Positions 12,291 to 23,666 of a stretch of DNA of 64,000 bases are shown here, in pieces; within the stretch, counting starts at the first letter, position 1, and each line of letters starts with the position of its first letter. A program made the position numbers and the translations under genes. This stretch comes from Maratus speciosus (Eukaryota > Arthropoda > Arachnida > Araneae > Salticidae). Where the stretch lies: NCBI GenBank assembly GCA_963932465.1, contig OZ010786.1, positions 595,747,038 to 595,811,037 of the forward strand, given 5' to 3'. A model generated the notes under the pieces. It worked only from the letters and a program-made list of their open reading frames with translations, was not told the DNA's origin and did not search any database.

Positions 12291-12330
<40 letters not shown>

Positions 12331-13706
12331 TGTTAAATATTAAAATTTAATAATTTAACATATGTTTTGATTTAACAGTATTTTCCCCCTAATTCTTAAT
12401 TTAAAAAAAATAAAAAAATAACTGCTCTAATGAATATTTGCTGAGGGGAGAGACAGTGGAATTTTCAGAAGGGGTAATGTAAAAATAATAATAATTATTA
12501 TTTTTTTATCATTACAATAAAATGACAAATGGAACAAGATCTTAAAAAAAAATAAAAGTTAATTAAAAAGAGAGAATGTGGGCGGTTATATGATGTCGAC
12601 ATTGATGGATAAATCTGTGCTCTATTATAACAAAATATTAAAATATTGTAGCAATTTTGTTATGTTTATTTAAATCATCGAAGTAATCGCTCAGGTAGAA
12701 TCATATAGTTCAAATAATTGATGTTTAATGTAAAAGAAAATACAAGTGATATGAGGATCATTTTCAAAAAGGGACATTTTAATTTCCTTAACATATTCAG
12801 AGCAGCCATTCAAAAGTTATGTATAAAAATATACGCATTAAAAAAATAGATTAGGTAATCTAACTATGTATCATTTTTTAAAGAGTCGTGACTGTTGCTT
12901 TTATAATCATTTAATAATGTTTTTTTTTTCTTACTTATATTTTTAGTACAAGTTGTATATTTTGTTTTCATATGTCAGAATGAACAAAAATCTCAAAATA
13001 CAATTATAATGTTAATTTGCTCTCAATGTTTAAGGTTATTTTATATTAATTTTATATCTGACGATTATTTTTATTTCTAGTAAATTTGTGACTGACCCCT
13101 ATTTTGCAGCAAAAAAGATACTCCAACTTTAAACATCTATTATTCGGTCAGTTTTAATCGCAGAGGAATGGGACTTTTTTTGTATTACTTGTCAGTACAA
13201 TAGGATGTTTTTCCTAAATATCACTTATAGGACCTGGGGACCGTATAAAAATTTAAATTTCGTAATTTTTTAATAAATGTTTTTCTTGACCTAAATCACT
13301 TTAAAAATACTTCTTTACGTCATTTAAAACATTTTTGCAATTGGAACTATATGTCTATGACTAACGGTTTAGGAATTAGCCATTGGCCACCGTTGAGACC
13401 GGACACCCTGTATAATATTTTGTTTTCTTTAATTCTATAAGAAATTTTTGTAAGGGAAAGTGCTGGGCCAGCAAAGGAATAGCAGTGGGATAGGTGCTAG
13501 CACTGCAGGAAAAGTTCCGGATTGAAATAAAGTGATGACATACCAATGCTGGCCTGCTGTTGGCCATCACTGATGGGCGAGCTGCATTCGTCTCGGACAC
13601 TTTTCGACAGGTTTAAGTAATGGCACCCTTGCACTTTACTGCTGATAGCACTGCTGGCTGCCATCTTTTTTCCAGCTGATGGCCCACTGTTTCTTTCTTT
13701 GCTGGG
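9791..13706. mobile_element. CCCAGCA-ended element, split by a 2.8-kb insertion
   Basis: CCCAGCAAAGA at 9791 is mirrored by TCTTTGCTGGG ending at 13706. Both end regions are rich in GCTGGC/GCCAGC and CCACTG-like motifs unlike anything else nearby. The middle is taken up by the separate 10600-13410 element. A shorter alternative is a 210-bp element 9791-10000 (CCCAGCA...TGCTGGG) plus an independent relative at about 13455-13706. Flanks (TATTT and TTATTT) only weakly suggest a target duplication. Confidence 0.4.
10600..13410. mobile_element. 2.8-kb long-TIR DNA element, non-autonomous
   Basis: Begins CAGGGTGTCCGGTCTCAACG and ends with the complement CCGGACACCCTG. The inverted repeat extends about 210 bp at each end (10600-10800 against 13200-13410), including GGTCCTATAAGTGATATTTA. 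TATA lies on both sides (10596-10599 and 13411-13414), so the target duplication is TA or TATA. A second, diverged direct copy of the terminal repeat lies inside the left end near 10976-11130. Poly-T (11392-11418), poly-A (11967-11991) and (TA)n (12291-12326) tracts lie inside. No coding remnant was recognised. Confidence 0.75.
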
Positions 13707-13809
13707 TTATTTTGGAAGCCGTAAAAATCTCATACAATAGTTTCAGAATCAGTTAAAAATTTTGTCGACATGTGGCGCTGTACTGAATGAGGGATCCCTA
13801 AACAAACTG

Positions 13810-14556
13810 CAGTAAAACCTCCATAAAGCGACCACGTTCCGTTCCAATAAAAATTGGTCGCTTCGAGCGGTGGTCTCTTAATGGGGGTCATGTTTAAATC
13901 TAGATTTTAATTGTTGAAAAAAATGTAACAATTAATGTTACTAAAATTTATTTTTCACATAGAGAAAAAATATGAAAATTTAAATATCAAAACAAAAGTT
14001 AATTACATAAGTTAATTTCTGCAGAGTTTAAAAAATAATGACGTTTGTTGAGATTTTACGATTTTATCTTTTATAAATTTTATTATGTCCTTTTAAATTT
14101 TAGTAAATAAATGCAATTTTTTTTGGACGGAAACAAATAATGACGATTTCATTAATTTATCTATTTCTTTGAGAGTTTCCTGACAGAATAGAGCAGGAGA
14201 GTTTATGGACCGTCATTCTTAATTTGTCATCATAGTTAAATTCATTACCTAAAGAGGCACAAATGGGTGTAAACACTTAAAAGTTCCCGGAATAAAACAT
14301 TAAAAAAAATCTAACTTAGTTTAGACGCTTGATGAATAATGCTCCGGAATTATTTTTCTAATAAAGCCTTCTTCAAGCGACCAGGAAAAAACGGAATTTG
14401 TTTCATTTTCTTCAAAGAAATGGGTCGCTCATGGAGGGAGTTCAAATGGGATGGTCTCTGAATGGAGTTAAAATTAGTATTCAGCCTATGGGGATAAATT
14501 TTGTTCCATGAAAAAATAATCGTTCAGGGAGGTGGTCGCACAAGGAGGTTTGACTG
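13810..14556. mobile_element. CAGTAAAACCTCC element, pogo/jerky-like, non-autonomous
   Basis: The left end CAGTAAAACCTCCATAAAGC is mirrored by CAAGGAGGTTTGACTG ending at 14556, followed by TA. Further complementary blocks (GGTCGC, GGTGGTC) continue inward. Such CAGT...CCTCC...GACC ends are typical of Tigger/jerky-type elements, and the 19606-20726 element has comparable ends. Its 747 bp hold no transposase frame. Confidence 0.65.
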
Positions 14557-14772
14557 TACTCTGAAGCACAGAGTAATCAATGTTCTTACTGAAGGAAATG
14601 AATGAAGTCTATGAAGCAACGTGTTTTCAAGTATTCCAGTATCACCGATTAAATCGCATGCCTACGGCAACAATCACAGTTTTCAATCACAGTTTAAAGT
14701 TGAAAAAAGGTCCGCATAAGAAAACATTTTGCAAACATTTTTAGAAATTTCAGTGAACAGGCAGATTGGAAC

Positions 14773-15109
14773 GGCTGCTTGCAAAGGACTACAGCGTCTA
14801 GAATACCTAGTGTGGAAATATGCTATCTAAACAACGCTAAAAATTTGCATCCCTTAAATGTGCGACGATACTGCTAAAACCCGAAGTGCCGATCGCAGCG
14901 ACATCTGCCGGATTTTCTAATTACATTGTATAGACTCGCAAAACCTTGCAGTTGTAGAAAATATCCAGCAGATGTCGTTGCGATCTTTATATTTCAGCAG
15001 CATCATTGCACATTTAAGGGATACAATATTTAAGCGCTTTTTTAAGTGTTAAAATGATAGCCGATTTCCACACTATATATTCTAGGCGCTATACAAAGGA
15101 CAGCCTGCA
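14773..15109. mobile_element. Small foldback element
   Basis: An imperfect palindrome of about 340 bp. The left arm holds GCTTGCAAAGGACTACAGCG, CTAGAATACCTAGTGTGGAA and TGCATCCCTTAAATGTGC. The right arm holds their complements in reverse order, ending AAAGGACAGCC. Centre is near 14935. No clear target duplication was seen. Confidence 0.65.
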
Positions 15110-15870
15110 GCCTATTTCTCTGACTATGTACTGCGGCTTCTGTCTACTGCACTACCTGTCGACAAAATTTATAACTAATTTGAAATTGTTGTATCAGACA
15201 TTTTACGATTTTCAAAATAGACATACCACTTGTTTTCTTCTTCTATCGATCTTAGTTTTCGAGTTATTTAATTTTATAATCAGGGAGTCCTTTGCTGGGT
15301 ACCTTGTATTAAAGATGTTTTTCTTAGTAAAATGAAAATTTTATTAGAACTTATCATTTGAAATTATTTATATTATATATTACAATTTCAGTTGATTTCT
15401 TTCAGTTGATTGAATACATAAAAAACGGGATTGATTGTTCATGTTTGTTTTTATTTCAGTTACATTTGAAATAGCCAGATATTTTTTGTAATTTTTAAAT
15501 GGAAAAAAATTGCAAAGCCATCAAACGAAAAAAGAAGTTTTATATAACAAGGGTGGATCACGAAATAAAGGAAACATTTTTAAAAGTTTATTTTCAATTT
15601 ATTATTTGCCATACTTATACCTATGTTAACTTATTAGATAGATTTCATTAAAATAAGCACATTTTTCAAAACATAATGATAGTTCTTTTTAATTCTTGTA
15701 TAATAAAAAGTAACAAAACGTACATACAGCCAATTTTCACAAATTTTCTCTTACTTCTGTGGTATCTTTCTCCTCCTAAGAGTTCTTTAGGATCAAAACA
15801 AATGTTGTTCAGAAGATAATAAGTTCAGATAAAAGAAGTATGGTCGAGTGAAGGATTGCCACTGATGTAT
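15110..15870. other. AT-rich stretch, nothing recognised
   Basis: No terminal repeats, RNA signals or convincing coding sequence. The short open frames here have random composition. Confidence 0.45.
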
Positions 15871-15879
15871 ATTTTTATA

Positions 15880-16100
15880 CAGTAATACCCCGACTTACGT
15901 CATCCCCAGGGATATGAGAGCTCCAACCCAAATGGCCGATTACTACCACTAAATTTTAATAGTATTTCAAGCAATATTTACTGACAGAATTTCTGAGATT
16001 TAATAAAGCAAAGAATGCTATTAAAATTTAGTGGTAAAAATCGGTAATTTGGGTCGGAACACTCCCATGCCTGGGGGTGACGTAAGTCGGGGTATTACTG
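15880..16100. mobile_element. CAGTAATACCCCGACTTACG MITE
   Basis: A 221-bp element with near-perfect TIRs beginning CAGTAATACCCCGACTTACG, followed in both by TCA, and flanked by TA at 15878-15879 and 16101-16102. A second inverted block (CACTAAATTTTAATAGTAT and its complement) makes the interior a hairpin as well. It is non-autonomous and probably Tc1/mariner/pogo type. Confidence 0.85.
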
Positions 16101-16407
16101 TATTCTATTTGCGCCACTATTTTTTTTTAATAATTTGATATTACATTTTTCTTGTTTTTAAAACTCATCTTCTCTTTTTGACTGTTTTTCTACAATTTTC
16201 TTAGAGTTACCAGACTGGGCGGTCTCGACCGAATACGTTGGCCAGCTTCATCCACTATCTTGTTTCATAATGGCAGCCATTTGAATTTTTGAAATTTTTT
16301 TATGTTTTATTACATTGTATACTTATAGAAAATGCTATGTTTCACAAAATGCAAACTCTTATGTATCATTTTAAACAGAATGTTAGAAACATTAAAAGAT
16401 ATTTTAA

Positions 16408-16628
16408 CACGGTGACTGCCACGCTACGAGTATACTCGTAGCTTTAGTAGTCGTGGCTTTAATTTATTACTTTCTCACCATTATTCTAAAATTTAAAAAA
16501 AATTGCCTTATTTATTGGCAGAAATTTCGCTGTATTAGTAAAGCGAAATTTACCTTTCAGAATTTGTGGTGGCAAACGACTTTCAAGAAGAAATTAGAAA
16601 ATTCTTACTTTTTATGGCAGTGAACGTG
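16408..16628 (+). mobile_element. TTAA-flanked MITE, subfamily F
   Basis: A 221-bp element between TTAA 16404-16407 and 16629-16632. Tips CACGGTGACTGCC and GGCAGTGAACGTG are inverted. A perfect hairpin GCTACGAG-TATA-CTCGTAGC spans 16423-16442, 19 nt from the left TTAA. The right TTAA is shared with the next element. Confidence 0.85.
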
Positions 16629-16632
16629 TTAA

Positions 16633-16834
16633 CCCGGGAGTAGTCGCATGGTGTGTGACATACCCCGGGTGCGTAGGGTTTTTACAACTGTCACCACTAT
16701 TTTTTTCTAAAAGAATTCTTCAACTTAATTTATTTCAGAATTTATAGACTTTATAAGGTTACGATTACTATTTGAATTTATTGGTGACAAAGTAAAAACC
16801 ATTCACACTCTTGGTATGCGCGACTTCCCACGGG
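16633..16834 (+). mobile_element. TTAA-flanked MITE, subfamily G
   Basis: A 202-bp element from the shared TTAA 16629-16632 to TTAA 16835-16838, with tips CCCGGGAGTAGTCGC and GCGCGACTTCCCACGGG. A hairpin GGTGTG-TGA-CATACC (one G-U pair) at 16650-16664 lies 21 nt from the left TTAA. Confidence 0.8.
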
Positions 16835-17384
16835 TTAAAGAGTCACACAGTGTAAGTTAACAACATAGGTCATTTTAAAGGGAAAGTTATGAAATCTAAA
16901 AATTTCTAAAAGTGTCCACAAAATTCAAATGGCTGCAAAATTCAAATTTGAAACAAAATCGTGGATGAAGCTGGCCAACGAACTGAATCGAGACATTAGT
17001 ATGTACAATGCATAAGAGAAATTTCATGCAAATCGGTTCAAAAATTCAAGAGTTACAGCATGACAAAATTCAGATATATATATATATATATATATATATA
17101 CTATATTTGGAATTTGGGGGTCATGATCGGCGAAAATATAACAAAATTTCCCGATGTGTTTTCCATCGGACGGTTGCACTAGGTAGTGTTTTACTTTTTG
17201 TAATGAAAGCTACCTAAAAGTATCCATAATTTTGGCCACCACAGTATGTAAAAAGTGCTTAATTACAAAATTAAAATTCAGGTAATTTATTCTTGTTTCT
17301 ATTTTGCTATTGCTTTATTTATATTAAGCATTTGCTACCATAATAAGAAATATTGCACATATTTCTCCTTAATCATAAAATTGA

Positions 17385-17464
17385 AGCACTCTCGATTATC
17401 CGAAAATTTCGATTTTCCGAAAGATGGTCTGTCCCACTTACTTCGGATAATCGAGGTCCTACTG
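17385..17464. mobile_element. Fragment of a pogo/jerky-like element end
   Basis: CTCTCGATTATCCGAAAATT and TTCGGATAATCGAGGTCCTA then CTG form an inverted pair. The right end followed by TA (17465-17466) resembles the CAGTnnGACCTCGATTATCC termini of jerky-type elements. Only about 80 bp remain. Confidence 0.45.
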
Positions 17465-17872
17465 TACTACGAACGAAAGTATACAATCACTGTTCTGAGA
17501 TACCGAATATACAAATAAGAATCCAATTTTAGAAATCTCGGAAACCCATATATGTTCGAAATTTTAAAAGCAATTATAAAATCAATGTTCGTTTTGCTAT
17601 CACTGATTTTCGGAAAAGAGTAGTTTTTATAGTGTATTAATCAGTTATCTCAAAACGATATTTCATTTTTCATTGTGCGTTCAATTCTCAGTTAAACATT
17701 TCCCAGCTGCGGAAAATAGAATTTATTCATGTAAGAGTAACAAAATAATATTAATGTAATGTTAATGTTAACGCTATAACGTCATTGTGTTTCTTTGCAA
17801 AACGTGTTCATGGAACATGTATATGTTTATTTGGGAGTTTATAGTATTAAAAAAAAAAGTTTCAAAACCTGA

Positions 17873-17950
17873 TTAACCCTTTATCTACTGACGGTACTTA
17901 TAAGTATCATAAAAATAACTTGTTATAAAATTCATTTAATGCATTGATTA
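17873..17950 (+). mobile_element. Left half of a TTAA MITE, subfamily H
   Basis: TTAACCCTTTATCTACTGAC followed 20 nt in by the hairpin GGTACTTA/TAAGTATC (17893-17908) has the same layout as the complete TTAA elements. No matching right end is visible. Confidence 0.4.
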
Positions 17951-19466
17951 GTTGTAATACAGTTTAGAATGTGCTATAGAAACATTACTTTATCTTGTTC
18001 CAAAAGCATTATTGGTTACACAAAACAAAACAAAAAAATTAAAACGATGATTTATTTTGCCTTAGCATCTTTTCAGCTTTTTTGGCGTTGAGAGGGGGGG
18101 GGGGCGGTCGATTTCCGAATTAGGAAATATTTCGATATTTCTATTTTAAGAACATTATATTTGCACATTTCCGAATTCTACAAAACACTAAGAAAAATAT
18201 TTAAAATAAAAGATTTGAGTGGGGCTATAAATATTGCACTAAATCCCTATAAATTCAAATATATAAAATCCTTCTAAATCCTTCAATCCTTCTAAAATTT
18301 ATTAAATGATTATGTAAATTTTCTAATGTAAATTAATTAACTCACAAAAAATGCTTTAGAAGATAAAAATTTTCATGAATTCATAATTCAATAAATAAAA
18401 GGTTAATGCCGTATAAAAGCTACTCGCAAACGTTTTAGAAAATGTGTGGCCTCAAAAGAAATTTTTTTCATATTTCCTTCTTTACATCTCAGAAATAGTT
18501 TCATTTCTGAGGTTTCTAAAGGTAAAAACTCTTCGATTTTAACTCGGAAAAGGTTTTAGTGTATTTTCGTTCGTGGTATGTTTCCGTTTTTTACAGTATA
18601 GTCAAAAATCATGTAGATTTTTTAGATTATTTTGCAAGCACAATTTAAACATTATGAATGAAAAGTTCGAAAATAAGTAGCTCAAATTATAATACGTTTA
18701 TTCTCTCAATAACAATGCAATAAAGAGCTTTTCAATGAATTTTTTAAGCATTGCTTAGGGATTTCTGAATGTTAGTTTAGTAATACTTTATCATTTTATT
18801 ATGCATCATATTTATTCTTATACTGCATATTTGTTGTGTTTCAAATACTGACGGGTATTAAATTAAGTAGATTGAAAAACACTATATTGAAACGAGAAAA
18901 ACGATTTAATATTTTCTCCAATCACAGACCAAATAAATAAATAAATATACCAATACCTGTACATTTCTAGAAACCTATTGAAGGAATTACGCGCGTTAAA
19001 AAGATTCTATATTAAAACTTTGCAATTGTGAGCCATCTTTATTTATTTAAATAAACGTTTTAAAAAAGAATCTTTCACTTGTTTTTTTTCAAAAGCATTA
19101 ATTTTACATGTATATGTGTTTAGGTGAATTATATATTTTGGATTCAGCTTTCGAGTGTTACAGTTTAAAACTTCAAACATGTCCATGCAATTCTTACTTG
19201 CAGTCACAGTATTTACTCGCGATATTTGCTACCTGAGAATATTTAAAGCACCTTGTTCTTTTGCAAAAACATTTGGGTAAAAACAAGGAATCACACAATT
19301 TCCACACCAAGATTATCAGATATTTTTTTTGTAATAATCCGCGTGTGTCATCATACTTTTCATTTTTCAGTATTCAGTTATTAAGAACAATAATTTTTTT
19401 TTCCTCTGCGATCTCTCACCTTCAGCTGCATCACAACTGTGTAGATGGTATTATGACTGATAAATA
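17951..19466. other. AT-rich stretch, nothing recognised
   Basis: Contains one G-run (18094-18105) but no terminal repeat, RNA or coding signal that I can support. Confidence 0.45.
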
Positions 19467-19605
19467 CAGCCCTCAGCAAAAGTTTAGACACTGGTGTTAT
19501 TTAACCTTTAAATAGAAAATACGAACACTTGGGTTATACAAATGGCTGTACTTATTTTTAAATATATTTGAAACGTTTTAGGAAGTAAATAACGGTTTTA
19601 ATGTA

Positions 19606-20726
19606 CAGTCGAACCTCTATTTAACGAAGTCGCTAAATCCCGGAAAAAAGTTCGTTATATGGAGAATTCGTTAAATAGAGATTCACCTTTTAAAATACTT
19701 TAAACTACATAAAACAGATTTTAAATTGATAAACACTAAATATTTTTACTAAAAGTAATTAATCATATTTTTTCAATAAATTATATCTATTTGTTTTATT
19801 TATTTTACCCACCAATATCCATCATGAATTTATTTTTTCTATGTGTTTAAATCTTTGAAATTTGCAAGGAAAACAAAGCATTGTTCGGGAATACCCTGTA
19901 TTTTCTGTTTAAAGTAAATAGTTTTACGTTAAAATTAACGAATTTTAATGACATTATAGTTTTTATTATTATTATAACAAATAATTTTAACCATACATTA
20001 ACATATGCGTCCTTAAATTTAATTTCTGAAAAACTCTGTTAATTTTGCCTGAATTTTTCATTTAAAAAACTACTTTCTCTCATAATACGTCTCGCATCTT
20101 TGCAATGCACCAAAAAACCCCTTCATGCGTATTTTCTTCTAACTATAATTCGCGTCGGATTGTTTCAAATAATTTTAGCATTTCATCATACGAAGTTTTG
20201 TTAATTCCTGCATAATGACCATTTCCATCACCATCATATTCGTCTTCATCGCAATTCATTGCTGTATTGTTTTTATTTTTCACACTGTCGAAAATATCCA
20301 ATTCGGATATTGTTTCCGAGGTCTCAATTTCAGAATTAAGTGAAATAGAATCATCAATCAGCACATCTTGGTTAATTTCTTCTTTTTTTCTCACTGTATC
20401 CACATTTTTAAAAGTTGCTCCAAGGGATGATCGTCTTCGTCCTCCGTACTTACCGAATTCTCACTGCTGACAAAGAAGTCGCCTGGTAAAACCAGTTCAA
20501 GGCCATTGAACATCATAAAATGTGTTTAAAGAAAGAATAAGTTTGAAATGTCCAGAAATATTTTGAGAAATGGGGAGAAAAAAAAATTTTGATCACAAGA
20601 AAAAGTTCGTTAAATAGAGAATGCACTTCGCTATTTGGAGGTTATTTTACGAAGAAATTCTCAAAATATTCTTGGTTCCAAGGAAAAGTTCGCAAAATAG
20701 AGGTTTGTTAAATAGGGATTCGACTG
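19606..20726 (-). mobile_element. Pogo/jerky-like element, internally deleted
   Basis: A 1121-bp element flanked by TA (19604-19605, 20727-20728). Termini are CAGTCGAACCTCTATTTAAC and its near-complement ending TAGGGATTCGACTG. Subterminal TTCGTTAAATAGAGA motifs repeat on both sides. On the minus strand it retains only an acidic C-terminal stretch of a transposase (20143-20403). It sits in the left terminal region of the Tc1-like element. Confidence 0.85.
20143..20403 (-). pseudogene. C-terminal tail of a CENP-B/jerky-type transposase
   Basis: An 86-codon open frame. It is strongly acidic in the middle (DEDEYDGDGN) and ends NKTSYDEMLKLFETIRREL. An acidic linker followed by a short helix of the form (Y/S)xEALxxLExxRxxx and a stop is how many pogo/Tigger/jerky transposases end; that family statement is from general knowledge. 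The DNA-binding and DDE core are absent, so the element is non-autonomous. The ATG at 20403 is probably not the original start. It runs inward from the right to the left side of its host element. Confidence 0.5.
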
Positions 20727-20887
20727 TAGTATATTATTTAATTTAACTGAAAAATGTGAAATTTGCATATTGCAAAAGTTTAGATACTTTCGTGATTTTG
20801 GCAACTGTTCACAGAAAAGCAAAAATTTCAAACTTATGACGTCACATGCATGAAGTATTTAAGTCCACCTCGCGATAGTATCGGTTA

Positions 20888-21955
20888 GTGCCGCGAAAGA
20901 TGCCGCGAGCTAGTAATTTTCAGTCAGATGAAGTAATTAAAGCATGGAAGCTGAAATCGGAAGGGATGACTGTTGCAGAAATTCCAGCTACTTTGAATCG
21001 TCCAAAGAAGTCTGTCTATCAAGTACTGCCTGAGGTAAAGGTGAGGGTGACTCTTTCAAATCAAAACATAGATCTGGAAGGACTCGTGTGGCCAGAAAAC
21101 AAGATGTTAGAAGGATCCATAAACTGGCATCTAGACAAATGATGATTGCTAGTGGCATTAAAAGTAAGTCGGAGCTTTCTGTGTCAACGGATACTTTCGT
21201 ACATGAATTAAAGAAAGATGTAAATTAGTTTAGATGAAAATGATAAAACAACCAGCCTTGAAATCTCACAAAAAATTGACGAGAATGTAGCGGGGTCTTT
21301 AACACTTTCCGTTGCGGTGTAATTATATTTATAAACTGATGAAATAATGGACTGACACCACAATTTTTAAACCAATTTATTAGAAAATATGAACTTGCTT
21401 ATTTTCACGTACATTATAAATGAAAATTTTACTTAAATATTCCTGGTAACATTTGTCAGTTTGGAATTAAAAATAGGTGTCCTGTTTTAAGGACACCAAC
21501 CTCGAAAGGCTTAATCATTTGGGCGTCACTTTGTTTTAATGCTCAAGTATCTCTGGAGTTTCTCAATGGTCGCCAAGTAATGTAAGACTACATACATACA
21601 TTGGAAAAGAATTTACAGCCATTTGGTGAAATTTTAGCTCTTCCAAAGTCTGTATTTGAGCAAGATATCCATTCATGTTGCATACAAATTAAAGAATTGG
21701 TTTAACTCTCAAAATATTACTGTTCTCGACTGGCCCGCGTGTAGCCCTGATATGAACCCAGTCTAAAACTTTTCTAGCATCATATCGCATACGGTTTATG
21801 TAATTGTTTGACAATACTGCTCTGTAAATGAACTTCGATCTTCTGTGGAACGTGTTTGGCACGAAATAGATCCCCAAGTAATGCAGGATTTAGTTTCTTC
21901 AATGGAAAGTCACACATTTGCACTAATAGCAGACAATGTAAGTGCAGTTTGATTT
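20888..21955 (+). pseudogene. Broken Tc1-like transposase
   Basis: The first part (from about 20900) reads MPRASNFQSDEVIKAWKLKS followed by EGMTVAEIPATLNRPKKSV, the helix-turn-helix start of a Tc1-family transposase. The frame is then lost, and further Tc1-like pieces follow in other frames. The segment near 21600-21700 resembles the family's HTLEKNLQPFG stretch. 21724-21760 encodes DWPACSPDMNP, the signature around the second catalytic region. The end near 21845-21905 gives RVWHEIDPQVMQDLVSSM. The middle, including the first catalytic Asp region, is deleted or replaced, and a TTAA MITE interrupts 21299-21514. It is clearly inactive. Tc1 transposases cut and paste at TA. Confidence 0.85.
21303..21510. 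mobile_element. TTAA-flanked MITE, subfamily D relative
   Basis: A 208-bp element between TTAA 21299-21302 and 21511-21514, inside the Tc1 pseudogene. Ends are CACTTTCCGTTGCGG and CCTCGAAAGGC. A hairpin GGTGTCCT/AGGACACC at 21476-21497 lies 17 nt from the right TTAA. The interior matches 8252-8462 (ACTGATGAAATAATGGAC and GACACC-rich segments). Confidence 0.8.
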
Positions 21956-22184
21956 TAATTTATGGATATTTTTCTGTAAATAGATTGTCGATACTTTTGC
22001 CAGAATGTTAAATTTGATTTTTTTTATCATTATATATTATGTAAAGTGCGTAAATTAAAATTTAATGTTTGAGAATAAAGGATAAGTCCACAGTAATATA
22101 TGACAGTTGAGTTACAACAATTCGTTACATACTTCTCAGTACAGAAGCTCAGCTGATCATTGTCTAAACTTTTGCTGCGCACTG

Positions 22185-23241
22185 CAAATATTATCAATGC
22201 GTGTTTGCTAAACCTGGCAATTTTTTTTAAATTAAAAATCCCGAATTGTTACCAGAAAATGTGAATAATTATTTATGGTTTAGATCAGAGGTTACCAGCG
22301 TGTGGCCCGAGGACCACAGAGCGATTATACTTTGAGCGCGCTCAGTACATGTTAAATTATTTAGCGCACACTGCGGCACCTTGTGGCCGGTGTGGAAAAT
22401 AGAAATGACCTGCAAATGTAGGTTATGTAAACTTAGTTCGGATACACGAGCTCAAACCTCCTCTCCTACAACGAGTTACCAATAAAACAGCCGCGAAGGG
22501 AAACAGAATAGCCACAAGTTGTTCTTAGAATACATAGTCACGCTGAGCTATAGTCACACGGACCTTAGCTCAGCCCAAGTTTTAAGCTTGATTAACTTAT
22601 TTTCAAATTATTTTGGGATTAATGTATTATTATAATTTCTCTTTTTAATTTTCCTGGTGCTAACTTTTCTTTTCACAGTATGCAAAAAGAACACTAAATG
22701 TAAGAAAGCGCTATTGTCATCTTGCTAAATTTCTTCCATTCATCTGATCAGGTTTATTATTTAATACCTTTGGCGGACCAGTAGTGTTCCGTGATAAACG
22801 TTTGGTTGTCCGTAGAAAAACCTGGACATAATTTTCAATTTTATGTTTTATTAATAATAAATCAAAAATAATATTTTGATATTTACGAAATTTTAAATGT
22901 TTAGTTTAGTAATTATCAATTATAGCTAATATTGATAATTATGTTGATAAATATTACTTTTATTTATTTGAAAAAATGGTATATTTTTAAAATAATTATT
23001 CAAAGGTCAAAGTGCTTTAACGTTATATTTTATCTGTTATAAGTGAAAAATGTATTCTTCAGATTGCACATCCGGTGATTAAAGCACTTAAAAACAAAGA
23101 ATTATGCTAAGCTTTAATATTCCTTTGAAGGAAATTGTTGTCATTTGTCCCTTTCAGATCATGATTCCAAGAAAATCTATTTGTTTTTTTAATTTTCTGA
23201 ACTAAAAATAAAACTTTAATCTTCAGTCATTTATTCTTTTG
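22185..23241. other. Mostly unrecognised; possible hAT-like fragment near 22262-22580
   Basis: The segment 22262-22580 is less AT-rich than its surroundings and starts CAGAGGTTACCAGCGTGTGG, which resembles hAT ends. No matching right terminus or 8-bp duplication was found. The rest (22580-23241) is AT-rich with nothing recognised. Confidence 0.3.
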
Positions 23242-23469
23242 CAGGGCTGTCACAGGCGAATATTTTTATATTCTATTCACACCACTATTTTAAGAAAATT
23301 AATTGAATATTGTCAAAGTGTATGGGAAATTTTTTTGTTTAAAAAAAATGGTGTGAGACAGAATTAAATTGTCGGTTGCAAGTATTGTCAAAGTGTACCT
23401 GAATTTCTTTTGTTTTAAAAAAAAACGGTGTGAGACAGAATTAAAAAATAGTCGCCTGTGGCAGCTCTG
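23242..23469. mobile_element. MITE of the CAGGGCTGCCACAGGCGAC family
   Basis: Starts CAGGGCTGTCACAGGCGAAT and ends AGTCGCCTGTGGCAGCTCTG, an inverted pair of about 20 bp. The interior has a duplicated block (GGTGTGAGACAGAATTAAA twice). Relatives are at 32377-32543, 42245-42415 and fragments near 32027 and 32908. Ends of the CAGGG type and an 8-bp target in one sister copy suggest a hAT MITE. Confidence 0.7.
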
Positions 23470-23666
23470 CTTTTTTTATATCAAGATTTTTTGTAGAGAT
23501 AAAAGATTACCAATCAATATTATCCAAATGTATATATGCTTTTAAACAAAATCGTATTACCAGTGCATGGGATTTTAGATTATGAATTTAGGGGTCGAGG
23601 GAATTTAGGGGAAAAGTTGACGATTGCTGCTAGCTTAGATAATAATACACATTCCATGAACAATTC

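Larger units (their letters stand above)
16215..17220. mobile_element. Diverged relative of the large foldback repeat
   Basis: At 16235-16275 the sequence reads CGTTGGCCAGCTTCATCC and CATAATGGCAGCCATTTGAA. At 16930-17000 the complement appears (GATGAAGCTGGCCAACGAAC). 17001-17220 matches the inner arm of the 55548-61653 element: GGTTCA, a (TA)n tract, GGGGTCATGATCG and GAAAGCTACCTAAAA. The two inverted parts enclose two TTAA MITEs. This is a smaller, older member of that foldback family. Confidence 0.6.
19467..22184 (+). mobile_element. Tc1-like element with IR/DR termini and two nested insertions
   Basis: Outer ends are CAGCCCTCAGCAAAAGTTTA (left) and the complement of CAGTGCGCAGCAAAAGTTTA (right, ending 22184). 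The motif GCAAAAGTTTAGACA occurs at 19476-19490 and, varied, at 20772-20786. The complement occurs at 21986-22000 and 22161-22175. Once the 1121-bp pogo insertion and its TA duplication are removed, outer-to-inner spacing is about 173 bp on the left and 175 bp on the right, the classic IR/DR layout. A broken transposase lies between. The element is also interrupted by the TTAA MITE 21303-21510. Confidence 0.85.

Noticed and set aside
12285..12326. Origin or structural role for long (TA)n tracts (also 17071-17100, 58993-59016, 59446-59466)
   Set aside because: These are ordinary microsatellites in AT-rich DNA. The last two are mirror copies in the palindrome arms.
18090..18110. G-quadruplex at the G-run
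   Set aside because: A single run of G is not four separate G tracts; no regulatory context.
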